A DNA stretch of 64,000 nucleotides from Cepaea nemoralis (GCA_014155875.1 JACEFZ010025808.1:1550270-1614269); one strand, 5' to 3'. Positions 24,000 to 36,600 are shown, numbered from the stretch's first letter. Translations and numbers: made by a program. The notes: a model not told the origin generated them from the letters alone.

Positions 24000-25574
24000 T
24001 GATTTTTAGAGCAGACCAATCATAATGATGCGGACACCAGGGATGCAGTTAGAGAGGAGCTATCTGGCACCACGAAGAAAATGAAGTATGAAGACATCAT
24101 ACGGGTGGAAGATGTTAAACACATTTTGAAAAAGGCAAAAGACACGGCACCAGAGCCCGATGGGGTCAGGTATGGCCACATGAAGGCTTTGAGCGATGCA
24201 GACCTGGGGGAGATGATCGACTGCTTTAACCAGAGCATTAGGACAGCATCAGTACCGCAGGATTGGGTGCACAGCTATCTCATCCCTCTCCCAAAACCAT
24301 TCAAGGATCAGACAAAGCTTAGCGGCTTTAGGATCGTCACCCTTCAAAATACATTTGGGAAGGTTTTAGAGAAGATACTCGCTGTTAATCTGCAGGATAT
24401 TTTGGAAAGGGGGAAGCTTCTTCCAAGAGGCCTGGGGAGCTACAGGCCAGGAACAGATACCTGGTCAAATGCAGCCACTTTTGCCTTTGATGTTTATGAG
24501 GGGTTCCAGAGTAGACAGGAAATGATGGCGGCAGCGCTTGATCTCGAGGATGCGTACAATAGAGTTCGATATGATATTTTGATGACCGCACTGATGGAGA
24601 AGGGGGTCAATCCCTGGTTGGTGAACTGGATAGCAGCCGTCCTGCACTCTCGTTGGGTTGCTCTCCGTCTGGGTGTATGGACCTCAGAGCCACATATGTT
24701 AACCCCGGGACTGCCACAGGGATCTGCAGTCTCACCGGTGCTCTTTAATGTGTATACGAGCAAGATTGCAAGCCTAGAAGCACCAGGGGTTGGAAGAATA
24801 CTAACATTTGCAGATGATATTCTTGCATATAGGCAGGGCAGAGATAGGGAGCAAACAGCCCAGGAGTTACAGGCGACAGTAGATAAAGTGATTGACTGGT
24901 GCAAAGAAATGAGTGCTGTCATCCACCCGGAAAAGGCGGCTGTTTTGTGGTGCTCTCTGGACAACAGGATTGTAAGAGCTGATGTCCCAAGCCTCGCGAT
25001 AGATGGTAGAAATGTCAGCAGAGAGAACAAACTGAAGTATCTGGGGATCACATTTGACAGGAGCCTATCCTTCAAGGACCATGTGGAGACGGTTGTGACA
25101 AGATCTCAAAAGGGACTCAGTGCACTTAAAACTATGGCTGCAATGGACACAGAGCAGAGAATGCTTTTCACACTATACCAGCACTTGATCCTCTCAGTAA
25201 TTGATTATGGATTAGGTCTGCTCACTGTCTCAGAAAGTCAGCTGGTGAAGTTAGAGCGCATACAGAACGAAGCTATGCGGGTCATTCTGGGATGCACTAG
25301 AGACACCCCAGTAGTGTGTATGCGTTACATCCTTGGTCTGCCGACTGTTGCTGGTAGGCTCAAGGTGATGCAGGCGAAGGCATACCTCAGAGTAGCTGCA
25401 GACACAGACAACCCACTGCATGAGGCGCTGGACGCAGTTAAGGGTCAGCGACTGATAAGAGGGAAATCATGGATGGCTCAGGCGGAGGATACGATCAGAC
25501 AAATGTGCCCCTTGGAGAACATTAGGCGTGGAGAGGAGTGGGTCAGAGTGCCAGCGGAGCAGTCAGACTTGTGA
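24000..25574 (+). CDS. reverse transcriptase of an I-like LINE (5'-truncated)
   Basis: A frame open from about 24000 to 25574, with an internal ATG at 24081 giving 497 residues. It shows the polymerase order of non-LTR retrotransposons: HILKKAKDTAPEPDGVRYG, QDWVHSYLIPLPKPFKDQTK, FRIVTLQNTFGKVLEKILA, AAALDLEDAYNRVRYDILM, GLPQGSAVSPVLFNVYTS, the catalytic ILTFADDILAYRQ, then NKLKYLGITFDRSLSFKDHV. It is followed by an RNase H domain in another frame (25651-26305), which places it with the I-like group that carries C-terminal RNase H. No endonuclease is found upstream, so the copy is 5'-truncated near 24000. The polymerase frame itself is intact, unlike nearly every other LINE here; a stop at 25572 separates it from RNase H. 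Confidence 0.85.
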
Positions 25575-25639
25575 AGAGTTATAATCACATTAAGCCGGGA
25601 GTGCAGGGAGTGGCCAGCAGGGGCCACGGAAGTGGAAAT

Positions 25640-26305
25640 CCAGCAACTATGTGATTATCTACACAGATGGTTCGGTGTCAAGAGGTGTGAGAAGTGGCTG
25701 GGGGTTCATAACCAAAGCTAATGGTCGAAGTTTGGGGCAGGAGAGCCTGGCATATGATACCACAACATCCAGCTTAAGAATGGAGGTAGAGGCAGTCACT
25801 GAGGCTCTCCGCTGGATGGAGAATACGACACACACACACACACATCGTGATTGTAACTGACTCAGAAAGCATGCTGACGAGGGTGAGGACGGGCAGGCTT
25901 CGTGCGGAGTGGCTTGCTTCGCTTCGGAGGTCACGGGTGACAAGCATCGCCTGGATCATTTCTCCAGGGCATGCAGGTGTGCTGGAAAATGAACAGGCGG
26001 ACAGATTGGCTGGCTCTGCAGAACTTGGTGGAGTATTGATACATGACAAGGCAGATGTGGTTGCGGCCTTGTGGCAGCACGTGCACACCTCGGAGGAGCA
26101 AATGGATTACCATGGTCTGGCAAGAATGAGACAGCGAGGAGTGACGAGCGGATCTGGCCGACGCTCAACGCTCAGAGGAAAGGCGAGACGGACTTACAAT
26201 CAGATTGCTACTGGTACTATTAGTGTTGGAACTCTTCGCTGGCTTCTGAGGATGGGGACGGAGCACTTATGGGAATGCCCCGAATGCTGTGATGTCGATT
26301 CCTAA
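25640..26305 (+). pseudogene. RNase H domain of the I-like LINE, frame-broken
   Basis: Continues the element above. It has VIIYTDGSVSRGVRSGWGFI (first catalytic Asp in TDGS), RMEVEAVTEALRWMENT (Glu), IVTDSESMLTRVRTG (Asp), and PGHAGVLENEQADRLAGSAE (His/Asp region), ending in a Cys-containing HLWECPECCDVDS before the stop. Between the second and third motifs a (CA)n run at about 25828-25843 shifts the frame, so the first part ends in THTHTHRDCN and the rest is read in another frame. The element ends at about 26325 with a TCAAA-type tail ('aatcaatcaaatcaaatca') and abuts the 40-bp satellite. Confidence 0.85.
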
Positions 26306-26325
26306 ATCAATCAAATCAAATCAAA

Positions 26326-28805
26326 TCTATACGGCTGCCACTGTATTAGTATTTAACATGTGAAATCACTACGGTGGCCACTGTATTAGTATCTTACATG
26401 TCACATCTCTAGAGCTGCCACTGTATTAGTATCTTACATGTCACATCTCTACGGCTGCCATTGTATTAGTATCTTGCATGTTACATCTCGGGATGTATCT
26501 GTGTGGGTGAGAGTGTGGGTGTGTGGATGGGGTAAATGTGAGTGGGTGGAGGATGTATGTATGGTTGGTGAGGATGTTTGTGGGTGGGGGATGTGTGGGT
26601 GGGCGGGGACATGTGTGTGTGGGTGAGAGATGTGTGGGCGGGGATGTGTATGAGGAATGCATGTGGGGGATGTGTTTGTGTGTGTGGGGGGAATGTGTTT
26701 ATGGGTAGAGTTTTGTGTGGGATGGTAGATGTGTGAGAGGTGGGGGAGGTGTGGGATGTGCAGGTGGATGACAGATGTATGTGAGGATTGGGGATGTGTG
26801 TTTGGCTGGGTGGTTGGGGTGTGTGTGGGTGGGAGGGTATATGAGAGATGCATGTGATAATGGGCGGGTGGGTGATGTGTGGGTGTGAGTGGTTGATGGA
26901 TGAGTACGTAAGTGGGTGGATGTGTGTGAGAGATGAGTGTATGGTTGGGGGATGTGTGTGTTTGTGGAAAGATGTGTGTGAGCGGCGGATGTGTGTAGGT
27001 GGGGTATATGTGGGTGGTTGGTTGTGTGTGGGTGGGAGGTGTGTGATTTTGTGTTTTTGGGTGGGGGATATGTGCGGGCAGGTGGGGAGATGTGCTTGTG
27101 GGTGGGGGTGTGTGTATAGGTGGAGGATGTGTAGTTGAGAGGTGGCGGATATTGGGTGGGTGAGTGGGTGTAGGTTGGCTGATGTGTGTGTGTGTGGGTG
27201 GGTGGGGAAAATTGTGAGGGTGCATGATGTATGTATTGATAGGTGCGGGATGTGTGGGTTGACGGGGGTATATGTGTGTGGTTTTGTGATGTGTGGTTTG
27301 CTGGGTGGTTGCGGGTGTGTGGGTGGTGGAGAATATGTGGGTGGGTGTGTGCGTGTCGATTATGGGATGGGTGAGGGATGTATGTGTGGGTGGGGAAATG
27401 TGTGTGGGAGGGGGATCGGTTGGTGGGTGGCGGCATGTATGTTTGCCTGAGTCTGTGTGAGTGCGTGGATGTATGTGTGGGTGGGTGGGTGGGGGATGGG
27501 TGGGGGATGTGTGGGTGGCTGAGGGGTGTGTGGGTGGCTGCGAGGTGTGAGGGTGGATGGGGGATGTGTCTCACAACATTATAATATGCACTGTTTATGT
27601 TTACAACTTTCATTTGACAATGTTTTTTTCCCCATGTGAATGTACCATGCGTAATATGCATTGTTTATGCTTACAAAATCAATTTGACAATGTTTTTTTT
27701 CCCCTATGTAAATGTAACATGCACATTTGATGAATGGAAGATGAGTGATCGAAAGGGCCGAATGTAAGACGGGACTGCGTGCCCAATTTGTTACCCTTTT
27801 AAAATAGAGTTCGTTCGTTCGTTCGTTCGTTCTCTACGGCAGCCACTGTTTTACTATCTTAAATGTCACACCTCTAGAACTTCCATTGTATTAGTATCTT
27901 ACATGTCACATTTATACGTTGTTACTATATTAGTATCTTACATGTAACTTCTCTACGGCTGCCATTGTATTAGTATCTTACAAGTCACATCTCTAGAGCT
28001 GCCACTGTATTAGTATCTTATATGTCATATCTCTACGGCTGCCATTGAATTAGTATCTTACATGTCACATCTCTACGGCTGGCACTGTATTAGTATCTTA
28101 CATGTCACATCTCTACGGCTGCCACTGTATTAGTATCTTACATGTCACATCTCTACGGATGCCACTGTTTTAGTATTTAACGTGTGAAATTACTACGGCG
28201 GCCACTGTATTAGTATCTTACATGTCACATCTCTAAGACTGCCACTGTATTAGTATCTTACATGTCACATCTCTACGGATGCCACTGTTTTAGTATTTAA
28301 CATATGAAATTACTACGGCGGCCACTGTATTAGTATCTTACATGTCACATCTCTAAGGCTGCCACTGTATTAGTATCTTACATGTCACATTTATACGCTG
28401 TTACTATATTAGTATCTTACATGTGACTTCTCTACGGCTGCCATTGTATTAGTATCTTGCATGTTACATCTCTACGGCAGCTACAGTTTTACTATCTTAA
28501 ATGTCACACCTCTAGAGCTGCCATTATATTAGTATCTTAAATGTCAGACCTCTAGAGTTGCCATTGTATTAGTATCTTAAATGTCACACCTCTAGAGTTG
28601 CCATTGTATTAGTATCTTAAATGCCACACCTCTAGAGTTGCCACTGTATTAGTATCTTAAATGTCACACCTCTAGAGCTGCCAATGTATTAGAGTCTTGC
28701 ATGTTACATCTCTACGGCAGCCACTGTTTTACTATCTTAAATGTCACATCTCTACAGCTGCCATTGTATTAGTATCTTACATGTCACATCTCTACGGCTG
28801 CCAAC
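26326..28805. repeat. 40-bp satellite array, split by an insertion
   Basis: Unit 'ctctacggctgccactgtat' followed by 'tagtatcttacatgtcacat'. Copies lie at 26326-26487 and 27832-28805, about 28 in all. Variants recur in a set order, for example a diverged unit with 'gtattta' and 'gtgaaattactacggcgg' near 28160, 28280 and 26350, suggesting multi-unit amplification. The I-like LINE ends directly against the left block. Confidence 0.9.
26488..27831. mobile_element. inserted G/T-rich block with a (GTTC)n-tailed end
   Basis: Splits the 40-bp satellite. Bases 26488-27560 are a G/T-rich minisatellite built on 'gtgtgggtgggggatgtgt' motifs. Then a ~76-bp unit occurs twice (27575-27720, containing 'catttgacaatgttttttt'). 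The end, 'cgtgcccaatttgttaccct' then 'tttaaaatagagttcg' and five GTTC units, matches on the opposite strand the element end at 29173-29230. It looks like the 3' end of a retroposon carrying or followed by an expanded repeat. Long Pro/His/Thr frames on the minus strand are low-complexity artefacts. Confidence 0.6.
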
Positions 28806-28976
28806 GTAACTGATTCAGTGACGAATGATTTTATGTCGCCAAATGTGACCCATATGAACAGAAGGCTGATATGTCGCAATACCAGGGTTATCGTGTTATT
28901 TCTTTTGTTTCGTGGTATCTTCCGCAATATTATGCTCAGTGAATGTAGATGCACGTTATAATATTTGTTCCGTTAA

Positions 28977-29165
28977 TTGTGCACAGTGTTTGGTAGAAAT
29001 CTACTTTGTTGTTGTCAGTTAACTATCCGAGACCGAGTAAGAAATGATGTTATAAGACACATAGTGGGGCCAGCACCTTGTGCCAGTTATACTGAAAGGC
29101 AGAAGATCAAATGTTTCGGCCATCTCATTAGCTACCATCAAAACTACCATAATTTATATCCTAGC
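28977..29165 (+). pseudogene. LINE family D C-terminal fragment
   Basis: The frame RDRVRNDVIRHIVGPAPC then ERQKIKCFGHLISYHQN resembles the conserved segment after the polymerase domain of endonuclease-type LINEs. Only about 50 residues remain and no catalytic motif is present. Related to the fragment at 3850. Confidence 0.5.
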
Positions 29166-29172
29166 ATATTTC

Positions 29173-29705
29173 AAACGAACGAACGAACTTTATTTTAAAA
29201 GGGCTAAGATGTGGGCACGCAGGCCCGTTTGACATTCTACCCTTCCAATATCTATTTCGAAACATTTAGATTCCTCATTCTGGGCGTCTAAGTAATTGTA
29301 TTGTTGGCGTGCTTCGGTAAGACTACATTTCTGTGCATTCAACGGAGTTTTTCCATGTTTATTAATTAATTGTCTTATGTTCTATGTTAAAGTTACTGGC
29401 GCTCATTGAACAAGACTATGCCGAGTTTATATAATAGAATGTCTGCCTGTCTATGCTTCTATGTATCTCTGTGATTCATGTCCCACTTAATCCATGTATC
29501 ACAATACTTGAATTTCTGTTCTTTCGCAAACTTACTGCTTTTGATTTTAATTGAATAGTTAGCGTGGATCCGTGCCTGTGATGCCACCATTAGTTCTGAC
29601 TTCTTATAAAGAAGTGGCTTATTTCACAGATTTGCTCGTGTTCAGGCCGCCACTGTCAGAGTCTGGACTAATGGTCTGTATACATCAGTCCTGCAGAGAA
29701 TAAAT
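29173..29705 (-). mobile_element. retroposon 3' region with (GTTC)n tail
   Basis: On the minus strand it ends 'tttaaaataaagttcgttcg' preceded by 'gcgtgcccacatcttagccc', matching the end at 27770-27831. No protein frame was found in the upstream ~500 bp, so this may be the 3' untranslated region of a LINE or a SINE. The 5' limit is a guess. The stretch 29706-30290 has no recognised feature. Confidence 0.5.
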
Positions 29706-30289
29706 AAATATCACAGGATAATATCTGAAACAAACCATTAAACAATATAAAATAACACGAAGTGATGCAGATTTATGAAACACAATTACGGAAAAGACTA
29801 CATGAAGGCATAATGACCGAATAAGAAGGAAAGAAAGATGAAAAATAAACAAAATGAGAATAATGAAAAGAAAATGAAAAAAAAAGTTAACAAAATGTGC
29901 TAATTATCTTAGAATCGCGCACGCTGTGAAATTAAACAAAATATTGAGCGATTCCGTTTCACTGTTATCAGGTTATGTTAACAGTGATTTTGTCAAAATA
30001 ATTTGTGTTATTTGTTTTACCATTAGGAAGAAGGTAAGACAAGGTCAAAGCATGCGTCTTTTAATGAAAAACGTATTCTGCAGCAGAACCAGGACAACGT
30101 GAAAGAGATGAGAAAACTGAAATGATGACCTGGAAATGTGGGTGGGATGTAGAGAGTAATAGGGCGTATTTCATGGAAACAAAACAAAAGCCACACACAG
30201 CCACTGACAGAGGTCTTTGACTGGCTAGTAATGACAAGACAGCTGTTTTAAAGGAAACCAGACACAAATGCGTGCCGAAGTCCGACACA

Positions 30290-31045
30290 CTGACATTTGA
30301 GGTGTATAACCAGGTGTGACAGACTGACATTTAAGGTGCATAGCTAGGTGTGACATACTGAAATTTGAGGTGCATAGCCAGGTGTAACAGACTGACATTT
30401 AAGGTGCATAGCCAGGTGTGACATACTGACATTTTAGGTGCATAGCTAAGTGTGACAGACTGACATTTGAGGTGCATAGCTAGGTGTTACAGACTGACAT
30501 TTGAGGTGCATAACCAGGTGTGACAGACTGACATTTGAGGTGCATAGCCAGGTGTGACAGACTGACATTTGAGGTGCATAGCCAGTTGTGACAGACTGAC
30601 ATTTGAGGTGCATAGCCAGGTGTTACAGACTGATCTTTCAGGTGCATAGCTAGGTGTGACATACTGACATTTGAGTTGCACAGCTAGGTGTGACACACTG
30701 ACTTTCAAGTTGCATAGCTAGGTGTGACACACTGACTTTCGAGTTACATAGCTAGGTGTGACACTCTGAACTTTGAGTTGCACAGCTAGGTGTGACACAG
30801 TGACAGTTGAGTTGCATTGAGATGCTTAGCGTGGTGTCACACACTGACATTTAAGGTGCATATCTAGGTGCGACAAAATGAATTTTGAGTGCATAGCTAT
30901 GTGTGATACCCTTACCTTTGAGGTGCATAGGTAGGTGTGATACACTTACCTATGAGGTGCATAGCTAGGTGTGATACACTTACCTTTGCGTTGCGTAGCT
31001 AGGTGTGATACACTTACCTTTGAGGTGCATAGCTAGGTGTGATAC
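30290..31045. repeat. 34-bp minisatellite, left block
   Basis: Unit 'aggtgtgacagactgacatt' then 'tgaggtgcatagcc', about 22 copies, drifting on the right into the variant 'gatacacttacctttgaggt'. The array continues at 39968-40715 on the other side of the Gypsy element, so that element inserted into it. Confidence 0.95.
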
Positions 31046-31361
31046 TATAACAGTGTGGTGATGATATGATAAGGCTGTGTGTGTGGAAGGCTCGTGTCGA
31101 TATAGTGGACAAGTCTCGTCTGTTATATAAACATTCGTTTATTCGTTGAAATCATACATCTTCTGACTGATGATGGTAAACACGGACATCTTTCCTAGTT
31201 GAATCCCAAGTCCCAAGTCCCCCAAGTGACGTGTGTGCAAGCCCTGGATACGTCTACCCATTCGTGCATACATGTTCACTAACTAATGATTTCCCACTAG
31301 TTAATGAATGCGCAGCATCCATTAACTCTCCACTCCTAAGCTAACTCCCTTTACTGTTATA
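31046..31361 (-). repeat. 3' LTR of the Ty3/Gypsy element
   Basis: 316 bp, bounded by the inverted ends tataacagt and actgttata. Compared by eye with the LTR at 39652-39967 it is the same length with one difference (t at 31273 against c in the other copy). Because the coding strand is minus, this is the 3' LTR. A 4-bp target duplication, atac, flanks the element (31042-31045 and 39968-39971). Confidence 0.95.
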
Positions 31362-31380
31362 TATACTTCCCCTTCTTCAA
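31362..31380 (-). promoter_or_regulatory. polypurine tract
   Basis: On the minus strand 'gaagaaggggaag' lies a few bases before the 3' LTR. A purine run in this position primes plus-strand DNA synthesis in LTR retrotransposons. Confidence 0.75.
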
Positions 31381-32837
31381 GGAGACTTTTTCCCTGAAAA
31401 AGTCTCAACCCCAACTCTTAACCACTTTACTCTACGGTTCTATACCACACCTGCCCAACAATCCCATATATTTCCTAAGTCAAATCTCACCCTCCTATCT
31501 CATCATAGCCAAATGCTAAGCAGAGACATACTTCATACAATATCAACAATGCAAAACTCTCTACAAAATCCGTTATAAAGTTCTCCACAAAATCTCTCTA
31601 CAAAACTCTCTATAAGCGAACTGCTTTTAAAGTGTCCATCTAAATTATGATTGACAAAAATTGAAGATATTTCCCTTATCTTTTTCTCACTTATTCACAT
31701 TCTCGCTATTCCAGGATAGACAGAAAAGTTTAGTTAAGTCGGTTAGGTTGGGTAGGTGCGCACCTAAAAAAATAGAAAGTAAGGAAAAAGTAAGAAGTAA
31801 TCACATTTCTCTTCCCATGCATTCTCAAAACTTTATAAAAATAAAGTTTCTAAAATTTATCTTCATTTCCGTCAATAATAATTGTTGTTATCAAAAAGTT
31901 GATCCAAAACTACAACCCTTTTGTATTATTCACCTCGTCAAATTCAACCACTCCTTCAAAACCTCCCAATTTATTAGTATACTGTTACGTACAGTCTTCT
32001 TCTTCCAGTGTCCACTTATTTAAATGCCAAAATTCAACCTGGCATCCCCCCCCCCATATTCTCCCATTAAACGCTGTTCAACCCAGCTCCTATTTCAATC
32101 CACGTATTTACAATACGAACCGTCTAATGTAGTCCCTAATTCAATCCCCCATTTTAACTCTTTCTAAGCCACATGTAATTATCCATTGTAGCTGATACCC
32201 CCAGCCACTTTTAAATATACTCCTCCATTACAACATACTGAATCACTTCGCTAATCACCACAACTTCCCCCTTAACTCAATCATGTTTCAGCCTCAATTT
32301 CTATTTATAAACGTTATATACGTTAAACAACTCAACTTTAAGTCGTCTGTTTCACATTTTCTGTAAGTTCCCAAAAACAACTCTTCATTTTTCCCATAAC
32401 TGAACGTCTAGCTAGGAATCATTTTAAACACACTCAGGATAACTCAATAAAAGCAAAGTTAAATTATCCTTACATTTTATAAAGAACAATTGAAGTCAAA
32501 CAACAGACTAAACAATATCAACCCCCTCATTCTTTGACATCATCTTTATCCCCACACATTAATCAAATTAAACATATGTGATGAAATGAAAGACCATATA
32601 TATAGATACATATTATGACTACTAATCAATTATTTTCCGTCTAAGAAAAACTCAACACTTCAACTTAAAAATCAAAATGATAATAAAGCACATATCAATA
32701 AGTCTTAACTTACTACAACATTATGTCTATTCATCCCGACAACTCTTGACTAAGTTATTTGTCAACTTCCTCAGAAATTCAGAAATACCGTGTCTAACTT
32801 CTTCTTCTATCTGCCATCTGCAGAATATCCTACCACG
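31381..32837 (-). other. non-coding 3' region of the Gypsy element
   Basis: About 1.45 kb between the end of pol and the polypurine tract. It is AT-rich and has no gene-length minus-strand frame; in particular no envelope-like protein was found. The plus-strand frames in this part are short and look like chance. Confidence 0.7.
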
Positions 32838-33602
32838 CTATTTATCTCTTCTCCATTTTCTTAATAGCTTCAAATTGTTTTCTATAAGTGCAATATCTAC
32901 ATCAATGTCGTCATCCTCCTGAGGAGAACTATCTTCTTTCATATCAGCATCTTCATCAGTTTCTGACTTTTCATCCATCTCTTGTTCCGCATCTGTATAG
33001 CCATTACTAGCAACCGCTAATCTCTTCCTTTCTAAATCCAATCTAATTTTTCTGTCTTGACGTCTTAATAAATTTTCAAACAGTGGCATATCTTCATCAC
33101 TTGAAGAATTCAGTCTAAACTTCCTTTGCCTCTTAATTTCTTTTTCTTTCTGTCTATCTAACTTTCTTTTTACTGCCTGTCTTGTATTCATAAATGGAGC
33201 TTCTATGTTTTCCTTGATTGATTCTTCACTATTATAACCGTCATACGTGTTGTTTTCCTCTGTCATGACTGTTTTTGGTATTGTTTCTTCTTGTTCAGCC
33301 GTAGTAGATGCTGTTGTTACTTTTTTCCCATTCTCTATAGGTATTGGATATTCCGTTTGTCTGACAATCTGTCCATCTGACAATATTTCTTCTGAATAAT
33401 AATAATTATTATTATTCTCTGCATCTTTTTCCTCATTATCCCGTCTTAAGTGCTCTACATGTGAACGTGCAACATGCCCTGTAACTTGATTCTTAATAGT
33501 ATATGATACTGGACCCTTTTTTTCTAAAATATAATATCCCGGCACCCAATGAGCATCAAACTTAGAATTTTTCCTATGTTTTTTTGTAATAAACTCTATC
33601 AC
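32838..33602 (-). CDS. Gypsy integrase C-terminal end and acidic tail (separate frame)
   Basis: Continues pol after a frame break. The first part, HWVPGYYILEKKGPVSYTI then SHVEHLRR, resembles the chromatin- and DNA-binding C-terminal domain of Ty3/Gypsy integrases. The rest is a long charged tail, with a basic KRKLDRQKEKEIKRQRKF stretch followed by Glu/Asp-rich sequence, whose role is unknown. The break falls at a run of seven A at 33579-33585 (T on the plus strand): the upstream frame reads ...GDRVYYKKT and stops. One base too many in that run would explain it; a sequencing error in the homopolymer or a real mutation are both possible. A programmed shift here would be unusual. Confidence 0.8.
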   Translation of the reverse strand: MIEFITKKHRKNSKFDAHWVPGYYILEKKGPVSYTIKNQVTGHVARSHVEHLRRDNEEKDAENNNNYYYSEEILSDGQIVRQTEYPIPIENGKKVTTASTTAEQEETIPKTVMTEENNTYDGYNSEESIKENIEAPFMNTRQAVKRKLDRQKEKEIKRQRKFRLNSSSDEDMPLFENLLRRQDRKIRLDLERKRLAVASNGYTDAEQEMDEKSETDEDADMKEDSSPQEDDDIDVDIALIENNLKLLRKWRRDK

Positions 33603-36600
33603 CTATGTTGAACTCTTGTAAGTGTGCATTTTTATTTTTGTATTTCTTCTGTCTTTCTCGAGCCTTAATTATATTATTTCTTAAACGTATATGTGCTTTG
33701 TGCATTTCTTGCAACCATGTTTCCTGAAAATCTTCCCCCATATATTTTCTCCTAGGCTTTAATAAATTGTCAATTGGTAATATTGGTTCTCTCCCATGTA
33801 CTAAGTAAAATGGTGAGAAACCTGTTCCTTCATTTTGGTGTGTACGGATCGCCCCTAATGCTATTCCCAAATAAAGATCCCAATCCATATCGTGTTCTTC
33901 TACATTTTTCGCTAGTATGTTGTATAATGTCCTATGTTGTCGCTCATTTTTGGCATTCGAAGCTGGTCTGTAATATGAAGTCTTAATGTGTTTTATATTC
34001 AAATCTTTTACCAATTTTTCAAACTTTCTATTTACAAATTCTTTCCCATTGTCTGTAAGTATTATTTGTGGACACCCAAATCTTGGTATAAATTCTTGTA
34101 ACAGCATATTTATAACTGAATCAGCACTCTTGTCTGGAATTGGATAAACTTCCGGCCAAAGACTATATGAATCTACGATATGTAGTAGGTATACGTTTCC
34201 CGATAATGTTTTTGGATGAGGACCTGAAATATCCAAACTTACTTTCTGCATTGGAAATTGAGGAATATCGGTATCTTGTAAGGGACATTTAATTATCTTC
34301 ATGTTTCTTAACCTACACTTGTCACATGCTTCAACATATTCATATACACTTTTAAATAAATTCGGCCAGTAATATTTACTGCTAATAGACTTAACTAACT
34401 TATCTCGTCCAAAATGACCATTATCATCATGATATGCCTTTAAAACTTCCCGTTCTAAATGTTTCGGAATATATTTTCTTAATCCCTCACCTTTTTCACT
34501 GATATAATATAATTGATTGTCTTCTTGTAGCTCTACAAATTTTCTTTTAAAACTATTTTCCCCTGTTTCTTTCAGTTTTCTTTTTATCTGTACTATTTTT
34601 GGATCTAATTCTTGTTCATCTTTCATATTAAATTGTGATAAACGTGGGTCTTCCGCTCTAGGTTCAGACTCTTGATCTGACGGTAAACTCTCAAAGTCTT
34701 CTCTATTTATTATGGCAGAATCTAATATATTTACTTGCCAGTTTCGATCGTCTATTTCTGGTTCTCCTTCATCTTCTGTGTTTCCTGATGACTGTGGATA
34801 TGGGATCCTAGACAATAGATCGGCGCATGTATTATGTTTTCCTGAAACATATTCCACTTTAGCATTGTACCCCTGTAGATTCAATGCCCACGTTTGTATT
34901 TTCCTATTTTGTATTGGTGCTTCTAATATAGACTTTAATGGCATGTGATCAGTTCTAATAATGAAATTGGCGTTATGTAAGTAGTAATTTAGTTTTTGAA
35001 GAGCGTAGTGTATAGCGTATGCTTCTTTCTCAATAGTCGTCCATTTGCGTTGAGATTTACTAAGTTTATGAGATAAGAAGTAAATTGGCCTTTCATTTTT
35101 AACCCCTGGTATTCCAGACTCTTTTCCTTCATATGGTTGAACCAAACATGCTCCTATTGCATTGTCCGAAGCATCTGTATATAGTATTAACTGTTTGTTC
35201 AAGTCTGGATGCGTCAATAGTGGTACCACTGTTAAACTGTTTTTTAAAAAATCGAATGCTTTTTGACACTCATCATCCCACTTAAATCTAGCGTATTTGC
35301 CCGTCAAATTTGTAATTGGTTCTGCAATCTTTGAAAATGCTGGGACAAACCGCCTATAATACCCACAGGTTCCTATAAACGCACGCACTTCCTTTATGTT
35401 AGTTGGAGTAGGTAATTCTTTAATAGCCTTTATCTTTTCCTGGTCTGGTTTAATTCCTTCTCTATTTATAATATACCCCAAATATTTTGTTTCTGTTTTT
35501 AAAAACTGGCACTTACTAAGCTTCAATTTAACATCATGCCTTCTTAACCTGTCAAATACTAGTCTAATATGTTTTAAATGATCCTCCACATCTCCTGCTG
35601 TAAATATTAGGATGTCATCTATATATGCTAATGCAAACTTTTGCATACCGTCTAATACTTCATTTATTAAGAGCATGTAGTGAGACGGCGCCGTACGAAC
35701 TCCGAATGGCATTCGTAAGAATTCGTAAGAACCCATATGAGTACAGAAGGCACTCTTCTTTTGAGCGTCTTTCGACATCGGGATACACCAGAATCCTGAT
35801 CTTGCGTCTAGCGTCGTGAAAAATGTAGAGCCATTAAGCAACCCCAAAATATCATCAATCACCGGCAGTGGGTACGCTACATTCTTAGTGATTTTGTTCA
35901 ACGCCCTGTAGTCGCAGCAGAAGCGACTCGAACCATCAGGTTTGGCCACGATGACGACCGGAGATGACCATTCTGACTTCGATCTTGTTATTATCCCTGC
36001 TTTCAACATATCTTCTGTTGCCTTTTCCACAATTTCTCTATTTCTTAATGGAGTTCTATATGGTGTTAAACTAATTGGTGGATGGTCTCCCGTATCTATT
36101 TCCATTGTAACTGTTTGTGTCTTTCCCAATTCTAAATCACTAACTGCAAAAACGTCTTGATTTTCTTTCACCAATTTTTCTAATATTTCTCTATTCTCCG
36201 GTAGAGCTTTTAATTGTGACAACAATTCTTGTTCTCTTGTCCTTTTATCAACTGTATCTATCTGAGATGGACGTTTCTTAAATGTATGGGTCAATTCATC
36301 ATTTCGTCTTTTCCAGCTTCTTTTATACTTATTTCTGGCATTATTTCCAATCATGGAAGTTTCTGAATACTTATTTCCCAATATGTTTTCTTTTTCTATA
36401 GTTAACATGTTATTCTCACTATACTCTACTTTAGCAATTAAACAACCTCTATATAATGTAATATTTTTTCCTGTATTATTTAGGAGCATCACTGGAAAGC
36501 TGAGATGTTTATCTAGTACTATTAACCCATCGGTGACTTCTAAGCCAGGTTCCTGTATTATTTCCCTCTCTAATTCCGTTATTTTAACTGTTTGTCCAAC

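Noticed and set aside
24494..25075. 193-codon minus-strand frame
   Set aside because: Antisense shadow of the intact reverse transcriptase; no family resemblance.
26449..27661. Long Pro/His/Thr-rich minus-strand frames (258 and 320 codons)
   Set aside because: They are translations of a G/T-rich minisatellite; low complexity, no domain, and open in several frames at once.
32838..33602. Separate accessory or envelope-like gene of the Gypsy element
   Set aside because: The start of this frame matches the integrase C-terminal domain in sequence and position, and no signal peptide or membrane segment is present.
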